Source: Hungateiclostridiaceae bacterium UBA1305 (GTDB lineage Bacteria; Bacillota; Clostridia; Acetivibrionales; DTU013). From it: DNA of 53,458 nt. Below the pieces are notes generated by a model that had not been told where the DNA came from, made no database searches, and worked only from the letters and a program-made list of their open reading frames with translations. The stretch covers positions 1 to 53,458 of the forward strand of contig DBTX01000044.1 in assembly GCA_002307275.1 (NCBI GenBank). Direction: 5' to 3'. Positions 39,724 to 48,396 of the stretch are shown one piece after another. A program made the translations under genes and the position numbers. Within the stretch, counting starts at the first letter, position 1; each line of letters begins with the position of its first letter.

Positions 39724-40053
39724 TCAGATGGCTTTATTAATCATGTTCTCGAGTTCCTGAGAGGATCTTAAGCCGATCATTTGATTGAAGACCTTCCCAT
39801 CCTTGACCAACACAAGAGTGGGAATGCTCATGACCCTAAACTGTGTGGCCAGTGCAGATTCATCATCAACGTTCACCTTTGCAATCTTCACTTTACCACT
39901 GTACTTATCGCCGAGTTTCTCCAAAACAGGCGCTACTGCAAGGCAGGGTCCACACCAGGGAGCCCAGAAGTCAATCAACACAGGTACACTGGAACTGATG
40001 ACCTCCTGATTGAAATTATTTTTGTTTACATGGATTATATTTGTTGCTGTCAC
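39724..40053 (-). CDS. trxA: thioredoxin
   Basis: This 109-residue thioredoxin has the classical WAPWCGPC active site, the buried-charge region KVNVDDESALA and cis-proline SIPTLVLV. It reduces cytosolic disulfides and persulfides with electrons from thioredoxin reductase. It starts with GTG about 9 nt after AAAGGAAG. Its promoter (TTGACA, 17 nt, TATTAT on the minus strand) holds a CsoR-type operator in the spacer. It diverges from a thioredoxin reductase-like gene, probably its partner. Confidence 0.95.
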   Translation of the reverse strand: MTATNIIHVNKNNFNQEVISSSVPVLIDFWAPWCGPCLAVAPVLEKLGDKYSGKVKIAKVNVDDESALATQFRVMSIPTLVLVKDGKVFNQMIGLRSSQELENMINKAI

Positions 40054-40108
40054 AATATTTTTCTTCCTTTCTACTTGTAATATTTATAATTTCGTTTATA
40101 ATGATTAT

Positions 40109-40137
40109 ATAATATACCCCCATAGGGTATGTGTCAA
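40109..40137 (-). promoter_or_regulatory. thioredoxin promoter with CsoR-type operator as its spacer
   Basis: On the minus strand TTGACA (40137-40132) and TATTAT (40114-40109) are separated by 17 nt. The palindrome ATATACCC-CCATA-GGGTATGT (40112-40132) occupies the spacer. It is nearly identical to the operator at 31323-31343. Confidence 0.8.
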
Positions 40138-40185
40138 TAGTCAGCAAGAAAATTATTTATTTTTGATTGAATAGGAGTGATCAGA

Positions 40186-41079
40186 TTGAAACTGGTTGAT
40201 GTTATTATAATAGGTAAGGGACCGTCGGGCATTTCAGCAGCATTATATACGCAGCGGGCAAATCTTGAAACAATAGTAATTGGAAGAGAGGGGAGCTCTC
40301 TTGAAAAGGCGGAGAAGATTGAGAATTACTATGGCTTTGAAGAAGCGATAAGCGGCGAAAAGCTTTTGCGTAACGGTGAAAATCAGGCGCAAAGGCTTGG
40401 AGTTCAAATATTGGAGGAAGAGGTTGCTGCGATTGCAAAATTCTATAAGGAAAAGTATTTCAAAGTTTCTTCCATAGAAGGTGAATATTATTCCAGAGCT
40501 GTCTTAATCGCAACAGGGCAGCCTAATAAAAAGATTGACATGGAGGGCCTCAAGGAATTTGAAGGCAGAGGCGTCAGCTATTGCACCACCTGCGACGGCT
40601 TCTTTTATAAAAACATGACTATAGGCATACTCGGAAACAGCGCATATGCAATACACGAGGCCATGGAACTGGAAGCTTACACAAGGGATATTACATTGTT
40701 TACAAACGGAGCAGAACTCGATGTAACGGGTGAATTGGCGGACAAGGCAGGAGAGTATAAGATCAATACCCGCCCCATACTTAAGCTGACCGGTGATGAA
40801 TACCTGCAGGAAATTCACTTCAAGGATGGATACAGTCAGAAATTGGACGGATTGTTCGTAGCTTATGGCACAGCTTCCAGTGTGGATTTCGCAAAAAAAC
40901 TTGGTGTTGAAGTGGAGAATAATGCGATTGTGGTTGACCTAAAGCAAAGTACAAATATTGAAGGGGTTTATGCTGCAGGAGATTGCACCGGAGGTTTCAA
41001 ACAGATTGCAACTGCTGTAGGACAGGGAGCGGTGGCCGGTAAAAACATGATAGAGTTTGTTAGAATGCTGAAAAAATAA
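40186..41079 (+). CDS. thioredoxin reductase-like FAD oxidoreductase
   Basis: This 297-residue protein has the FAD motif GKGPSGISAALYT, the redox pair Cys133-Thr-Thr-Cys136 (SYCTTCDGFFYK) and VYAAGDCTGGFKQI. The NADPH-binding motif, usually GGGxSA, reads ILGNSAYA, so the cofactor preference may differ (for example ferredoxin-linked or NADH). TTG at 40186 has 8-nt spacing from AGGAG; a GTG at 40177 overlaps that site. It is divergent from trxA and shares its regulated gap. Confidence 0.88.
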   Translation: MKLVDVIIIGKGPSGISAALYTQRANLETIVIGREGSSLEKAEKIENYYGFEEAISGEKLLRNGENQAQRLGVQILEEEVAAIAKFYKEKYFKVSSIEGEYYSRAVLIATGQPNKKIDMEGLKEFEGRGVSYCTTCDGFFYKNMTIGILGNSAYAIHEAMELEAYTRDITLFTNGAELDVTGELADKAGEYKINTRPILKLTGDEYLQEIHFKDGYSQKLDGLFVAYGTASSVDFAKKLGVEVENNAIVVDLKQSTNIEGVYAAGDCTGGFKQIATAVGQGAVAGKNMIEFVRMLKK

Positions 41080-41121
41080 ACCATTATACTATCCAAAGTT
41101 GAAAACAAAAGGGGGAACCGG

Positions 41122-41601
41122 ATGTTTACTTTACTATTGTACCTGCTGGCAGGTGCATTGCTGATAGGTTCATTCCTGAAAGACAGGAAAAAAACTAAAA
41201 TGGCATTAAAAAAGGCATGGAAAGCCTTTGAGAATATACTGCCACAGTTTCTCTCCATTTTAATTATTATTGGAATCATGCTGGCTGTACTTTCGCCGGA
41301 GACCATATCAAAACTCATCGGACAACAGTCCGGCTGGCTTGGGATGGGTATTGCCGGAATTATCGGCTCGGTTACCCTGATTCCAGGTTTTGTTGCGTTT
41401 CCTTTGGCAGCTGCACTGCTAAAAAGTGGAGCAGGCTTTATGCAGATAGCTGTGTTTATTTCTACGCTCATGATGGTCGGTATCGTAACAATACCACTGG
41501 AAATCAAGTATTTTGGAAAGAAAGCGGCATTTTTGAGAAATGGCCTGGCTTTTGCATTTTCATTTGTAATAGCAATTGTGATAGGGGTGGTGCTCGGATG
41601 A
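41122..41601 (+). CDS. half-size permease, first subunit (COG0701/nucleoside-recognition-like)
   Basis: This 159-residue protein has five membrane segments with FENILPQFLSILIIIGIML and SVTLIPGFVAFPLAAALLKSGAG, resembling one half of an ArsP/YraQ-type permease. The following gene encodes the matching half, and they overlap by 4 nt (ATGA), so they probably form a heterodimer. Classical permeases of this group carry both halves in one chain, as at 10816-11709. The transported compound is unknown, perhaps a metal(loid) thiol species. Confidence 0.75.
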   Translation: MFTLLLYLLAGALLIGSFLKDRKKTKMALKKAWKAFENILPQFLSILIIIGIMLAVLSPETISKLIGQQSGWLGMGIAGIIGSVTLIPGFVAFPLAAALLKSGAGFMQIAVFISTLMMVGIVTIPLEIKYFGKKAAFLRNGLAFAFSFVIAIVIGVVLG

Positions 41602-42134
41602 AGAAATTACTGAAACGATATAGAATGTTTGTTATTTTGGCAATGATCAATATTTTGCTGATTGTTTTTTCCCCGAAGTTAGGTCTGAAATCCATAAACA
41701 TAACATGGGATAACACGCTTGAGATGTTATCTGTTATTCCACCGATTTTCATTTTGTTGGGATTGCTTGATGTCTGGATTCAAAGAGAAACGATGGTTAA
41801 ATTTATGGGCGAAAAATCCGGTGTTTTAGGTATTGCTATTGCATTCCTACTGGGATCGGCTGCAGCAGGACCTCTGTATGCTGCTTTCCCAGTCGCAGGG
41901 ATATTGCTTAAAAAAGGTAGTAAATTCTCAAATGTACTTATTTTCATAGGAGCCTGGGCTACTACAAAAATTCCTCTACTTTTATTTGAAACTACATCGA
42001 TGGGGTGGAAGTTTATGTTGACAAGATTTCTCATCGATATCCCTGTGATTGCGCTGATCGCATATATGACAGAAAAGCTTCTGAGTGAGTCGGAAAAAGC
42101 CTTGGTTTATCAAAATGCAGGCACACTGGAATAA
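41598..42134 (+). CDS. half-size permease, second subunit
   Basis: This 178-residue protein has five membrane segments with SVIPPIFILLGLLDVWI, GSAAAGPLYAAFPVAGILLKKG and GAWATTKIPLLLFE. The A-A-G-P-L-Y-A-A-F-P motif mirrors IPGFVAFPLA of the first subunit. Translation is coupled to the first half. The pair follows the thioredoxin reductase-like gene by 42 nt on the same strand and may share its promoter. Confidence 0.75.
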   Translation: MKKLLKRYRMFVILAMINILLIVFSPKLGLKSINITWDNTLEMLSVIPPIFILLGLLDVWIQRETMVKFMGEKSGVLGIAIAFLLGSAAAGPLYAAFPVAGILLKKGSKFSNVLIFIGAWATTKIPLLLFETTSMGWKFMLTRFLIDIPVIALIAYMTEKLLSESEKALVYQNAGTLE

Positions 42135-42276
42135 TTATAGAAGGATACTATTTTGGGGGTATGGGGAAGTCTACCTATTTGGGATGGAAAAATAGCATAT
42201 TAGAAGAAAAAGTACTGCTGATATTGTAAATTACGGAACACAAGTGCAGAATTCATACATAGGCGAAGGTGCTGGC

Positions 42277-42330
42277 TTATTAAAGGAGTGGTCGCAGCAA
42301 GTCTGCAGCCGCCAAGGCACGAAGAAACAA
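42277..42330 (+). pseudogene. relic of a CoA-disulfide reductase 5' end
   Basis: About 54 bp align with codons 5-23 of the CoADR-rhodanese gene (14434-14489): GGAGxGGTxGCAGC, a 3-nt gap, then a 20-plus-nt near-identical block encoding SAAAKARRNN. No further similarity or open frame continues. The stretch 42135-42276 before it shows nothing I can identify. It marks a deletion or recombination end point just left of the fluoride island. Confidence 0.65.
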
Positions 42331-42390
42331 TTATTTGGTGGATAATTTTTCTGTAAAGTTATATAATAGGTAGAGAATTTAATTAATATT

Positions 42391-42478
42391 AATGGCGATG
42401 GAGTTCGCCGGAAATGCTTGAATAATAAGCTAATGACTCCTACTTTTATGTAGGGTTATTGGCTTATTTTATATTCTT
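42391..42478 (+). promoter_or_regulatory. fluoride (crcB) riboswitch with terminator platform
   Basis: Aptamer GGCGATGGAGTTCGCC (42394-42409) is followed by AAATGCTT and AAGCTAATGACTCCTAC, the fluoride riboswitch consensus order; GGAG and CTCC provide the pseudoknot. The same 3' segment pairs with GTAGGGTTATTGGCTT to form a terminator followed by TTTTATATTCTTTT. Fluoride binding should prevent termination and switch on the MFS and enolase genes. Confidence 0.9.
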
Positions 42479-42498
42479 TTATGAAAGGGAAATATGTT

Positions 42499-43680
42499 AT
42501 GGATAAAAAGAAGAAACCGGCAAAAGAACGAAACAATGTCCGGGCATTAGGTTGGGTTGCCTTTTTTGGCGGCTTTGGTCAGGATATGATACAACCGATA
42601 CTTCCTATATTCTACTCTACAGTCCTTGGCTTGAACAAGCAAACGATAGGACTAATCGAGGGAAGTCTTACTACAATAGTAAGTATTTTTAAAATACTCT
42701 CCGGTATTATTTCTGATAGGATAGGAAAACGAAAAAGCATCGTATTTATTGGGTATTTGCTTTCTGCTATAGCCCGTTTCTTATTTGGAACTGTGTTTTT
42801 TGCATGGCAGGCTTTTACTTTGCGTTTAATTGACGGTGTTGGAAAGGGAACAAAAGATGCCCCGAGGGATGTATTGGTAGCTCAATCTGCCAAGGAAGGA
42901 CGGATGGGATTTTCTTTTGGGTATCAGCGTATGCTTGATACCTTTGGTTCAGTTATCGGGCCATTGGTAACAACCGGTATACTATATCTAATAGTAAGCG
43001 GAAATATGCGTTATAGAATCATATTCTACATAGCAGGTCTTATTTCTGCTGTGACAATTCTTATAATCGGTCTTTTTGTAAGTGAGAAAGGTGCGCCTGT
43101 TTCAAAAGAACAAACGAAATTTGATTTTAGTTTGTTAAAGGGTAAATTTCTATTTTTCCTTATCATCATGCTTGTTTTCACATTGGGCAATTCAAGCGAC
43201 TCATTTTTGATTTTACGTGCTCAAAATGTGGGCATAAGCCCCATAATCATACCAATTGTTTACGCAGTGTTCAACCTTTTTTATGCCCTTCTGTCTGTTC
43301 CGGCCGGAGTCATCTCGGATAAGATTGGAAGGGTCAAAGTAATGCAAGTTGGATGGCTTGTTTACGCACTGTCATATGTAAGCTTTGCCCTGGCAAACCA
43401 CCCTTGGCATATTTGGCTGATATACATATTCTACGGTGTTTATTATGCAACAACCGAAGGGATAGCAAAGTCATTGGTCGCTCGTATAGTACCCGAAAAC
43501 AAGCGAGGTACAGCTTATGGACTATTTAATGCCTCATTAGGAGTTATGACCTTACCGGCAAATATCGTCGCAGGATACTTATGGGATAAAGTATCCCCTT
43601 CGGCAACATTTTATTTTGGGGCCGCATGTGCATTTGTAGCGTTCTTGATCATAAGCTTTGCAAAAATTGAAAAAGCCTGA
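42499..43680 (+). CDS. MFS transporter under fluoride riboswitch control
   Basis: This 393-residue protein has 12 membrane segments with the MFS loops SGIISDRIGKRKS and VPAGVISDKIGRVK, and the charged helix DGVGKGTKDAPRDVLVAQSA. ATG 42499 lies 8 nt after AAAGGGA; an ATG at 42481 precedes that site. It is the first gene after the riboswitch and 65 nt before enolase. Its role may be export of fluoride, a fluorinated compound or a compensating ion, but none is shown by sequence. Confidence 0.88.
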   Translation: MDKKKKPAKERNNVRALGWVAFFGGFGQDMIQPILPIFYSTVLGLNKQTIGLIEGSLTTIVSIFKILSGIISDRIGKRKSIVFIGYLLSAIARFLFGTVFFAWQAFTLRLIDGVGKGTKDAPRDVLVAQSAKEGRMGFSFGYQRMLDTFGSVIGPLVTTGILYLIVSGNMRYRIIFYIAGLISAVTILIIGLFVSEKGAPVSKEQTKFDFSLLKGKFLFFLIIMLVFTLGNSSDSFLILRAQNVGISPIIIPIVYAVFNLFYALLSVPAGVISDKIGRVKVMQVGWLVYALSYVSFALANHPWHIWLIYIFYGVYYATTEGIAKSLVARIVPENKRGTAYGLFNASLGVMTLPANIVAGYLWDKVSPSATFYFGAACAFVAFLIISFAKIEKA

Positions 43681-43745
43681 ATATAGAATGATATATATTT
43701 GTGTAAAGTGGTATAAAATATCTATAATTAAAGGAGATGGAGAAT

Positions 43746-45035
43746 ATGCCAAATATTAATTCACTAAAGGCAAGAGAGATTTTGGATTCCAGAGGAAATC
43801 CCACAGTCGAGGTTGACGTTATATTGGATAATGGAGTAATTGGAAGGGCGGCAGTTCCTTCGGGAGCTTCTACGGGTACAAGGGAGGCCGTGGAGCTTCG
43901 GGACAATGATAAGAAAAGGTTTCACGGCAAAGGAGTGAAAACCGTAGTTGATAATGTCAATAAGATTATTACGCCTGAAATGTCTGGTATTGATGTACTT
44001 GAACAAAGAAAAATTGACCGTATGTTGATTTCAATAGATGGTACAAAAAACAAGTCCAGACTCGGTGCAAATGCAATTTTAGGCGTATCCCTGGCGGCTG
44101 CAAAAGCGGCTTCCAATCATCTGAATATCCCGCTTTTTAAGTACATTGGCGGTGCAAATTCGTATGAACTTCCTGTTCCTATGATGAACATATTAAACGG
44201 AGGTAAACACGCTGATAATACCGTAGATATTCAGGAATTTATGATCATGCCTATCGGTGCTGACAGTTTTTCGACAGCTTTCAGAATGTGCGCCGAAGTA
44301 TACCAAACTTTAAAGAAAGTGATAAAGGACAAAGGCATGAATACGGCAGTAGGCGACGAGGGAGGTTTTGCTCCTGACCTTGCAACCAACGAAGACGCAT
44401 TAAAGCTGATTGTCGAAGCAATTGACAAAACAGGCTACAAGCCGGGTGAAGACGTATCTATCGCATTAGACCCTGCTGCTTCTGAATTCTATATTGATGG
44501 GAAGTATGTATTTGAAGGTGAAAAAATAAGCCGCACCTCCGAAGAAATGATAACTTTATATTCCGAATGGATTAATAAATACCCGATTATTTCTATTGAG
44601 GATGGACTTGCAGAAAATGATTGGGGCGGATGGGTTTCCCTTACATCTAAGTTAGGCAATAAGATACAATTGGTAGGTGATGATATTTTCGTAACAAACC
44701 CTGAAATATTTAAGGAGGGCATCAATAAGAATATCGCAAACTCAATTCTAATTAAGCTAAATCAAATCGGCACACTTTCCGAAACCCTTGATACAATACA
44801 GATGGCTCACAAGGCCAACTACACTACGGTTATTTCGCACCGTTCCGGTGAAACGGAGGATACCACCATGGCAGACGTCGCCGTTGCAGTCAATGCCGGA
44901 CAAATTAAAAGTGGTGCCCCATGCAGAACGGAAAGGATTGTTAAATATAATCAACTCTTGAGAATTGAAGAACTGCTTGGGGAAAGTGCTATATTTAAGG
45001 GTAAAAACATATTTTACAATTTAAAAAGCAGATAA
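43746..45035 (+). CDS. eno: enolase
   Basis: This 429-residue phosphopyruvate hydratase has catalytic and Mg2+ residues present: SGASTG loop, NGGKHADN, GDEGGFAPDL, the Mg ligands in ALDPAASEF, SIEDGLAENDW and GDDIFVTNPE, the catalytic Lys of LIKLNQIGT and SHRSGETED. Enolase is inhibited by fluoride with phosphate and Mg2+, so extra enolase on demand relieves glycolysis; fluoride-riboswitch control of enolase is known in other bacteria. ATG 43746 has 9-nt spacing from GGAG; an ATG three codons earlier is too near. It is likely a second, inducible copy. Confidence 0.95.
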   Translation: MPNINSLKAREILDSRGNPTVEVDVILDNGVIGRAAVPSGASTGTREAVELRDNDKKRFHGKGVKTVVDNVNKIITPEMSGIDVLEQRKIDRMLISIDGTKNKSRLGANAILGVSLAAAKAASNHLNIPLFKYIGGANSYELPVPMMNILNGGKHADNTVDIQEFMIMPIGADSFSTAFRMCAEVYQTLKKVIKDKGMNTAVGDEGGFAPDLATNEDALKLIVEAIDKTGYKPGEDVSIALDPAASEFYIDGKYVFEGEKISRTSEEMITLYSEWINKYPIISIEDGLAENDWGGWVSLTSKLGNKIQLVGDDIFVTNPEIFKEGINKNIANSILIKLNQIGTLSETLDTIQMAHKANYTTVISHRSGETEDTTMADVAVAVNAGQIKSGAPCRTERIVKYNQLLRIEELLGESAIFKGKNIFYNLKSR

Positions 45036-45160
45036 TTCATAGTAGCTGATATCTACTTAAAAGCCTGTATTATCTTTGTATTTAAGCTGCGATATACCGT
45101 TTGGCAATTGAAAACAAATTTGAAAGTGATATAATAAGTATATCATAAGATCAATAATTC

Positions 45161-45250
45161 AATGGTGATGAAGCTCACCTTAAATGCTGATAAACGGCTG
45201 ATGGCTTCTACTTTCAAACTGAATGTAGAAACCATCAGCTTATTTTATGC
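45161..45250 (+). promoter_or_regulatory. fluoride riboswitch with a covarying pseudoknot, before MutS-like genes
   Basis: Aptamer GGTGATGAAGCTCACC (45164-45179) is followed by TTAAATGCT and GGCTGATGGCTTCTAC. The usual GGAG/CTCC pseudoknot is changed to GAAG/CTTC on both sides, a compensatory pair change. The terminator stem GCTGATGG-C-TTCTAC / GTAGAA-A-CCATCAGC is followed by TTATTTTATG. The gap 45036-45160 before it is AT-rich with no gene. Confidence 0.88.
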
Positions 45251-45339
45251 AAAAATGCCAAATGAATTGGAGAAAGCCGAAATGAGTGAACCAAAGAATA
45301 CCCGGATTGTATCAACTTCACGGCCAGGAGGTTTTTCCT

Positions 45340-46872
45340 ATGACCTTTCATAGTATACTATTCGAAAAAGCTGATGACAAAGTAATAAAAGAAACACTGG
45401 AAGCGCCCTTCTTTTTTGTTGATTTAAATCTTGATCAGATTATAGACACCATCACAGCTGGTAAGCAGGAGTATAATTTAAAACCTTTTTTTTACACCTC
45501 CTTGAAAGATATGGATGTGATCAAGTACCGTCATGAAATAATGCAGGACCTTGAAAATAATAGTCTGCTTGAGAATATAAAAGCATTTGCAAAAAAGATG
45601 TGCGAAATGCGCAAGATTCTTGCTGAAGTAGCAAAGCTTCACTACAAATATCAGAAGGAGAGCCGGTTTTTGGACGTAGTTGAAATTTATTGCGAAGCCA
45701 TTAATAGCCTGGCATATGATATGGACCTTCCGGAATTAAAATCTCGTGGTTTTTTGGCCTTCCGCGAGTATGTATCAGGTTATGCCAAATCCGACGGTTT
45801 TATAGTACTTCTGGAGAATATGAAAAAGATTCAATCAGATTTGGACACAGTAAAATATAATATGCTTATAAAGGGAAACCGCATCAAGGTTTGTAAATAT
45901 GACTCTGAAATTGATTACAGCACCGAGGTAGAGGAAACGTTCGAAAAATTCAAACAGGGAGCAGTGAAAGATTACAGGGTAAAGTTTCGTGATTCCTCGG
46001 ATATGAACCATGTTGAAGCAGGAGTATTGGATTTGGTAGCCCAATTATATTCCGACATATTTCTAAATCTTGATCATTATTACGAAAAAAACGGCCATTA
46101 TCTGGATGAAACAATAGGCGTTTTCGACCGGGAAATACAGTTTTACATTGCGTATCTGGAGTATGTTGCAATATTTAAGCGGAAGGGATTGAAATTTTGT
46201 TATCCGCAGGTTTCTGACAAATGCAAGGAAGTTTATAATTATGAAGGATTTGATATAGCCCTTGCCAACAAACTCATTACAGAAAAGTCATCTGTTGTAT
46301 GCAATGATTTTTACCTGAAAGGAAAGGAACGCATATTTGTAGTATCTGGTCCGAACCAGGGCGGCAAAACAACTTTCGCCCGCAGTTTCGGTCAGCTTCA
46401 TTATCTGGCTGCCATAGGCTGCCCGGTTCCTGGCAGGGAGGCACAACTCTTTTTGTTTGACAATCTTTTTACGCATTTTGAAAAGGAAGAAGACATAAAA
46501 AATCTCCGCGGAAAACTACAGGATGATTTGGTTAGAATTTACGATATATTAACTCGGGCTACATCAAACAGTATAATTATAATGAATGAAATTTTCACTT
46601 CTACAGCATTAAAAGACGCTATTTTTTTAGGTAAGAATGTAATGGAAAAAATAATGCAATTGGATTTGTTGTGCGTGTGTGTAACGTTTATTGATGAATT
46701 GGCCTCTTTTAGCGATAAAACCGTGAGCCTGGTTAGTACGGTAGTTCCGGAAAATCCGGCATTGCGTACATATAAAATTGCAAGAATGCCTGCTGACGGT
46801 CTATCATATGCGATATCAATTGTGGAGAAATACAAACTTACATACGATTGTATAAAGGAGCGTATAAGATAA
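45340..46872 (+). CDS. MutS-related ATPase, first of a pair
   Basis: This 510-residue protein has a helical lever-like N-terminal region (YKYQKESRFLDVVEIYCEAI) and a C-terminal MutS-type ABC ATPase with Walker A GPNQGGKTT (residues about 337-345) and Walker B SIIIMNEIFTST. MutS mismatch-recognition and connector domains are absent, so it is not a standard MutS. ATG 45340 lies after AGGAGG. crcB-type RNAs have been noted upstream of mutS-like genes in other bacteria. The Walker B acidic pair reads Asn-Glu instead of Asp-Glu. Its role in fluoride stress is unknown. Confidence 0.85.
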   Translation: MTFHSILFEKADDKVIKETLEAPFFFVDLNLDQIIDTITAGKQEYNLKPFFYTSLKDMDVIKYRHEIMQDLENNSLLENIKAFAKKMCEMRKILAEVAKLHYKYQKESRFLDVVEIYCEAINSLAYDMDLPELKSRGFLAFREYVSGYAKSDGFIVLLENMKKIQSDLDTVKYNMLIKGNRIKVCKYDSEIDYSTEVEETFEKFKQGAVKDYRVKFRDSSDMNHVEAGVLDLVAQLYSDIFLNLDHYYEKNGHYLDETIGVFDREIQFYIAYLEYVAIFKRKGLKFCYPQVSDKCKEVYNYEGFDIALANKLITEKSSVVCNDFYLKGKERIFVVSGPNQGGKTTFARSFGQLHYLAAIGCPVPGREAQLFLFDNLFTHFEKEEDIKNLRGKLQDDLVRIYDILTRATSNSIIIMNEIFTSTALKDAIFLGKNVMEKIMQLDLLCVCVTFIDELASFSDKTVSLVSTVVPENPALRTYKIARMPADGLSYAISIVEKYKLTYDCIKERIR

Positions 46873-48383
46873 TGAATGCTTTTCTCATGTATAAAGATCA
46901 TGATTTTAACTTGCAGCAGATATTACCGTGGAATGAAGAAGAACTGATACAAGACCTGGAACTTAACACGCTATTTGATGCTATGGCGGTCAATGACAAG
47001 TTTTTATTTGAAGTGGCAAAAAATACTATTTTATCAAGTTTAAATGATTTGGATGAAATACAATATCGCCAGAATATTCTAAAGGACTGCCTGAAAAATG
47101 CTTCCATTATCAGGGAGATCTACGATATCGCGGTAGAGTCGATTGAAAACGAGAGAAAGAACTATTGGGGTATTTTCAGGGATTCTCCCGATGCGATACT
47201 GCATAGATCGATAGATGTGATGCAAATGTATGTTGGAAAGCTTAAAAAACTAAAGAAGATCGCTGACGAACATGCAGATAAATTTGAGTCAGAGGGCTTT
47301 ACTGAATTTTTTTCGATGATTAAGAAAGAATTTGGTAATGACTATTTCGACAGTATCCAAAATCATCTACAGGAACTAAAATTCCAAGACGGAGCTTTGA
47401 TCAGCGCCGAACTTGGGAAATGCAATAAAGGGGTCAATTATATACTGCGTAAACTGCAAGAGAAAAAACAAGGTTGGATGAAGCGAATCTTAAATAAAAA
47501 CCCGCCTGTTTATACTTTATTCATAAGTGAACGTGATGAAAGCGGAGCAAGAGCTCTGTCGGAATTGAAAGACAGAGGGATCAACCTTGTGGCAAATTCG
47601 CTTGCCCAATCCACCGAACATATTCTCGGCTTTTTTAACATGCTTCGTACTGAATTGGCCTTTTATGTTGGTTGTTTGAATTTGCATGGGCAACTGGCTC
47701 AAAAGGGAGAACCGATTTCATTTCCTCTGCCTGTGGCTCACGGCGAACGGAGACATTCTTTCAAAGGATTGGTTGATGTCTGCCTGGCCTTAAGCCTGGA
47801 ACAAAGAATCGTGGGCAACGAGGTGGATGCTGGCGATAAAGGCCTTATGATAATCACCGGAGCCAATCAGGGCGGCAAATCAACTTTTTTGCGAAGCCTG
47901 GGTTTGTCGCAATTGATGATGCAATGCGGTATGTTTGTATCGGCAGAGTCTTTCTGCGCCAATATCTGTGACGGCATTTTCACGCATTACAAAAGGGAAG
48001 AAGACGCTGCCATGAATAGCGGGAAACTTGATGAAGAACTCAGGAGAATGAGTGATATTGTAGATAATATAACGTCAAATTCCATGTTGCTGTTTAATGA
48101 ATCGTTTGCCGCCACAAATGAAAGAGAAGGCTCGGAGATTGCAAGACAGATCATTTGTGCGTTGTTGGAAAAACGCATTAAGATTTTCTTCGTTACGCAT
48201 TTATATGAATTTGCGCATGGCTTATACGACAAAAAAATCGAAAACGCCTTTTTTCTGCGGGCTGAAAGGCAAACCGACGGAGAGCGGACTTATAAAATAA
48301 TCGAAGGCGAACCGTTGCAAACCAGCTATGGCGAAGATCTGTATAACAAGATATTCGGGGAGGAAATCTTGTTATACAGATGA
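46872..48383 (+). CDS. MutS-related ATPase, second of a pair
   Basis: This 503-residue paralogue of the upstream protein has a helical N-terminal half, Walker A GANQGGKST (near residue 330), THYKREEDAAMNSGKLDEEL and Walker B MLLFNESFAATNEREGSEIA. The start ATG overlaps the previous stop (TAATG), so both chains are made together and may form a heterodimer, as MutS ATPase domains work in pairs. It ends 13 nt from the convergent universal stress gene. Confidence 0.85.
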   Translation: MNAFLMYKDHDFNLQQILPWNEEELIQDLELNTLFDAMAVNDKFLFEVAKNTILSSLNDLDEIQYRQNILKDCLKNASIIREIYDIAVESIENERKNYWGIFRDSPDAILHRSIDVMQMYVGKLKKLKKIADEHADKFESEGFTEFFSMIKKEFGNDYFDSIQNHLQELKFQDGALISAELGKCNKGVNYILRKLQEKKQGWMKRILNKNPPVYTLFISERDESGARALSELKDRGINLVANSLAQSTEHILGFFNMLRTELAFYVGCLNLHGQLAQKGEPISFPLPVAHGERRHSFKGLVDVCLALSLEQRIVGNEVDAGDKGLMIITGANQGGKSTFLRSLGLSQLMMQCGMFVSAESFCANICDGIFTHYKREEDAAMNSGKLDEELRRMSDIVDNITSNSMLLFNESFAATNEREGSEIARQIICALLEKRIKIFFVTHLYEFAHGLYDKKIENAFFLRAERQTDGERTYKIIEGEPLQTSYGEDLYNKIFGEEILLYR

Positions 48384-48396
48384 GCATGCATCTCCA

